A stretch of DNA of 16,260 bases, taken from the NCBI GenBank assembly GCA_944324205.1, contig CALUVK010000020.1:1-16260 (forward strand), given 5' to 3'. Of the stretch, positions 14,210 through 16,260 are shown piece after piece. The notes below the pieces were generated by a model that searched no databases, was not told where the DNA came from, and saw only the letters and a list, made by a program, of their open reading frames with translations. Both the position numbers and the translations under genes were made by a program. Positions within the stretch are counted from its first letter, which is position 1. Every line of letters begins with the position of its first letter. The stretch is from Candidatus Gastranaerophilales bacterium (GTDB lineage Bacteria > Cyanobacteriota > Vampirovibrionia > Gastranaerophilales > Gastranaerophilaceae).

Positions 14210-14413
14210 ATGAAACGATTAACGGCAAGAGAAACGGAAGTTATGAATCTTGTAGCATCCGGGCTTAATAATCATGAAATATCCGAAAAACTTTGTATAT
14301 CAAACCATACAACCAAAGCTCATGTATCAAATATTTATAAAAAACTTGGAATTAACAATAGAGTATTGGCAGCAAAACAGAGTCTGGAAAATGCATTGAA
14401 TAAAGAAGATTAA
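14210..14413 (+). CDS. Single-domain LuxR/GerE-type DNA-binding protein
   Basis: The 67 residues are almost exactly one LuxR C-terminal helix-turn-helix: LTARETEVMNLVASGLNNHE, then ISEKLCISNHTTKAHVSNIY with the recognition helix, then KKLGINNRVLAAKQ. There is no receiver or ligand-binding domain, as in GerE-like short regulators. It is preceded by AGGAG (14199-14203) 6 bases before the ATG and followed by its own terminator. Just upstream is a four-codon frame (ATG AAA AAG AAA TAG, 14186-14200) whose stop overlaps the ribosome site. A poor promoter (TAGACA at 14123, TATACA at 14144, spacer 15) is possible. No terminator separates it from the TPR operon, so read-through from that operon is also possible. 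Its targets are unknown; by family it binds DNA as a dimer. Confidence 0.93.
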   Translation: MKRLTARETEVMNLVASGLNNHEISEKLCISNHTTKAHVSNIYKKLGINNRVLAAKQSLENALNKED

Positions 14414-14418
14414 AATTT

Positions 14419-14454
14419 AAGAGGTGTGTCATAAGATACGCCTCTTTTAATTTG
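14419..14454 (+). terminator. Terminator of the LuxR-type gene
   Basis: AAGAGGTGTGTC (14419-14430) pairs with GATACGCCTCTT (14435-14446) around ATAA. That makes a 12-bp stem with two G-U pairs, followed by TTTTAATTTG. It begins five bases after the stop codon. Confidence 0.88.
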
Positions 14455-14535
14455 TTTAAACACTTTTCAATTTTTTTATTTTATAAAGATAAATATATTA
14501 TTCGGCCACAATTATTAAAAGAATTACTTTTAGAG

Positions 14536-14541
14536 TATAAT
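14536..14541 (+). promoter_or_regulatory. Candidate -10 box for a leaderless priA mRNA
   Basis: A perfect TATAAT lies 7 bases before the priA ATG at 14549, so transcription would start at about the A of the start codon. No Shine-Dalgarno sequence is present in the preceding bases. No convincing -35 box is visible. Confidence 0.4.
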
Positions 14542-14548
14542 ATTTTTA

Positions 14549-16260
14549 ATGAAATATGCATTGGTTTTAGTAAATATAAAGGGACTCGGGGTAAAAACAT
14601 TCAGCTATCTTATTCCTGATGAAATGCGCGATATTATACAAATCGGGCAGGCTGTTCTTGTGCCGTTCGGCCGACAGGGGCTTATTAATGCGTTTGTTGT
14701 CGGGTTTTCGGATTATCTTCCGGGAGAATTTAAGGCTAAAAAAATAAACAGAATACTGGATGAAACCCCTCTTTTTTCGCTCAAATACCTGAAACTTTTA
14801 GAGTGGGTGGCTAATTACTACTGCACAGATTTTGTAACCGTTTTAAACGCTGCACTTCCTATGAAATTAATAGAAAAAAATGCAAAAGTCGAACTTGCAG
14901 TATCTTTAATAAAGGAAGAGGGAGAAGGTTTAACAAAAAGGCAGAAAGAAATTCTTACAATTTTGAAAGAGCGCGGGAAATGTTCTCTTATCGAGTTCGA
15001 AGAAATTGCCAAAACTACAAGAGCAACAATGAAAAAGCTTGCAGAAAGCGGGTTTGTCAAAATCGAAGAAGAGTATATTTACAGAAACCCTCTGTATATT
15101 TTTAAAGACATCCAAACAGAGCCTTTATATGAGCTTGAAGGAGAGCAGATTACGGCTTATGAAGGGATTAAAGCTAAATTAAAATCACAGAAGCCTATTC
15201 TTCTGCATGGCGTAACAGCTTCCGGAAAAACAGAAGTTTATTTCAAACTAATCAAAGATGTAATAGATTCAGGACGCAATGTACTGTTTCTGGCACCGGA
15301 AATAGCTCTGGCATCGCAGTTAACCAAACGCTTAGCACGCAAATTTGGGATTAAGGATGTTGCAATCTGGCATAGCAGTATTTCGGATGGTGAAAAATAT
15401 GATGTCTGGCAGAGACTTTATAAAGATGAAATAAAAATTCTGGCAGGCGCGCGCTCTGCAGTTTTTGCACCTTTGCAGAATATTGGTTTAATTATAATAG
15501 ATGAAGAGCATGAAGGGGCTTACAAACAAACTAACCCGGCGCCTCGCTACGATGCGCGCGTCGTAGCGAGGCGCCTTGCGCAATTTCATCAAGCACCCTT
15601 GCTTTTAGGTTCGGCAACTCCGGATGTTTCAACCTACTATTACGCAACAAATAACAATAATCTTTTTGAGATGAAAAAAAGGTTTAACAATTCTCCGCTT
15701 GCCATCCCGCAGGTAATAAATATGCAGGAATACGGAAAAGCAGCTTATAGGGGAATTATATCAAAACCTTTGCAGACAGAGATTACAGAAACGCTTGAGC
15801 GCAAGCAGCAGGTTATATTACTAATGAACAGGCGCGGGTATTCAACATATACCCAGTGCAAAGCCTGCGGAACGGTTATCGAGTGTCCGGACTGCTCTAT
15901 TCCAATGATTTGGCATGCAAGTATAAAAAAACTCAAATGCCACTACTGTAACCGCGAAATGAGTTTCCCTGACTATTGTCCTGCCTGCGGAAGCGATGCG
16001 CTTTCAACCTCCGGAGTCGGGACGCAGAAGATTGAAGTTTTAATCAAAGAATTGTACCCCGAAGCCCGCATAGAGAGAATAGACAGCGATATTTTAACCC
16101 GGAAAAACGCTCACATAGAGCTTTTAAACAAATTCCAAAAAGGTGAAATTGATATTCTTGTAGGAACACAAATGATTGCAAAAGGTCTGGACAATCCGAA
16201 TGTTACGTTAGTCGGAGTCTTGAGTGCAGATTCGGGTTTTAATGTTCCGGATTTCAGAGC
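14549..16260 (+). CDS. priA: Primosomal helicase PriA, 3' end outside the window
   Basis: PriA is the 3'-5' helicase that restarts stalled replication forks by reloading the replicative helicase. The visible 570 codons start at ATG 14549. The N-terminal 3'-end-binding domain (KYALVLVNIKGLGVKTFSYL, about 2-21) is followed by a winged-helix region, then helicase motif I GVTASGKT (221-228), motif II DEEH (318-321), motif III GSATP (354-358) and NRRGYS. Eight zinc-ligand cysteines lie at 437, 440, 446, 449, 464, 467, 477 and 480, one off E. coli numbering. The later motif GTQMIAKGLD is also visible. Motif I has Ala for the usual second Gly but remains a valid Walker A. The distance from RY (333-334) to LGSATP is the same as in E. 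coli PriA, although a GC-rich palindrome covers residues 330-343. Confidence 0.97.
   Translation, partial: MKYALVLVNIKGLGVKTFSYLIPDEMRDIIQIGQAVLVPFGRQGLINAFVVGFSDYLPGEFKAKKINRILDETPLFSLKYLKLLEWVANYYCTDFVTVLNAALPMKLIEKNAKVELAVSLIKEEGEGLTKRQKEILTILKERGKCSLIEFEEIAKTTRATMKKLAESGFVKIEEEYIYRNPLYIFKDIQTEPLYELEGEQITAYEGIKAKLKSQKPILLHGVTASGKTEVYFKLIKDVIDSGRNVLFLAPEIALASQLTKRLARKFGIKDVAIWHSSISDGEKYDVWQRLYKDEIKILAGARSAVFAPLQNIGLIIIDEEHEGAYKQTNPAPRYDARVVARRLAQFHQAPLLLGSATPDVSTYYYATNNNNLFEMKKRFNNSPLAIPQVINMQEYGKAAYRGIISKPLQTEITETLERKQQVILLMNRRGYSTYTQCKACGTVIECPDCSIPMIWHASIKKLKCHYCNREMSFPDYCPACGSDALSTSGVGTQKIEVLIKELYPEARIERIDSDILTRKNAHIELLNKFQKGEIDILVGTQMIAKGLDNPNVTLVGVLSADSGFNVPDFR
15538..15575. repeat. 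Perfect GC-rich inverted repeat inside priA
   Basis: A 15-base arm GGCGCCTCGCTACGA (15538-15552) is repeated exactly as its reverse complement (15561-15575), with an 8-base spacer TGCGCGCG that can pair further. The element is 38 bases and 29 of them are G or C, in an otherwise AT-rich gene. It is translated in frame as part of PAPRYDARVVARRL. Confidence 0.95.

Noticed and set aside
14818..15936. Minus-strand frames within priA
   Set aside because: They are antisense to clear helicase and zinc motifs and lack ribosome sites.
1..16260. CRISPR arrays, tRNA or rRNA genes, insertion sequences
   Set aside because: No regularly spaced repeats, cloverleaf-type sequences, rRNA motifs or transposase frames were seen. 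The GCGATCGC repeat of many cyanobacteria was also not noticed.

Overview
The window is AT-rich, with A/T-ending codons and A/T-rich spacers, except for one very GC-rich palindrome inside priA. The housekeeping genes (aspS, purA, priA) are bacterial in type. An AsmA-family protein points to a two-membrane envelope. The combination of low GC, a divergent protein starting MGLACAQIRLLTLTAR, and membrane AAA+ proteins with a short N-terminal F(K/R)A motif resembles gut Vampirovibrionia (Melainabacteria, Gastranaerophilales). That placement is from memory of the style of such genomes and was not tested by a search.

Layout. 1-2662 (-) is a large AsmA-like envelope protein running off the left edge. 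A 243-bp divergent spacer separates it from aspS (+), which has a TTG start. A two-way terminator lies between aspS and a convergent unknown 330-residue protein (4773-5765, -). That gene is divergent from a tandem pair of membrane-anchored AAA+ ATPases (5923-8460, +). The pair is followed by about 200 non-coding bases and a strong terminator. Next, all on the minus strand and in transcription order, come an NfnA/SudB-like flavin-FeS reductase subunit, a 66-residue four-cysteine protein, purA and a small STAS-like protein. On the plus strand again lie a secreted 17-TPR protein translationally coupled to a small secreted protein, a single-domain LuxR-type HTH protein with its own terminator, and priA, cut by the right edge.

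How genes may work together. The clearest local unit is the 330-residue protein plus the two AAA+ proteins. They share a divergent promoter region. One ATPase has a canonical Walker B motif and the other has Asn in place of the Mg-binding Asp, so they could form a mixed ring with one weakened subunit type. The reductase, cysteine protein and purA form a probable operon interrupted by a hairpin just before purA. The TPR protein and its coupled partner probably act together outside the inner membrane. The most unusual DNA feature is a perfect 15-bp inverted repeat within priA. It keeps the reading frame and replaces normal PriA positions without changing the spacing between motifs.
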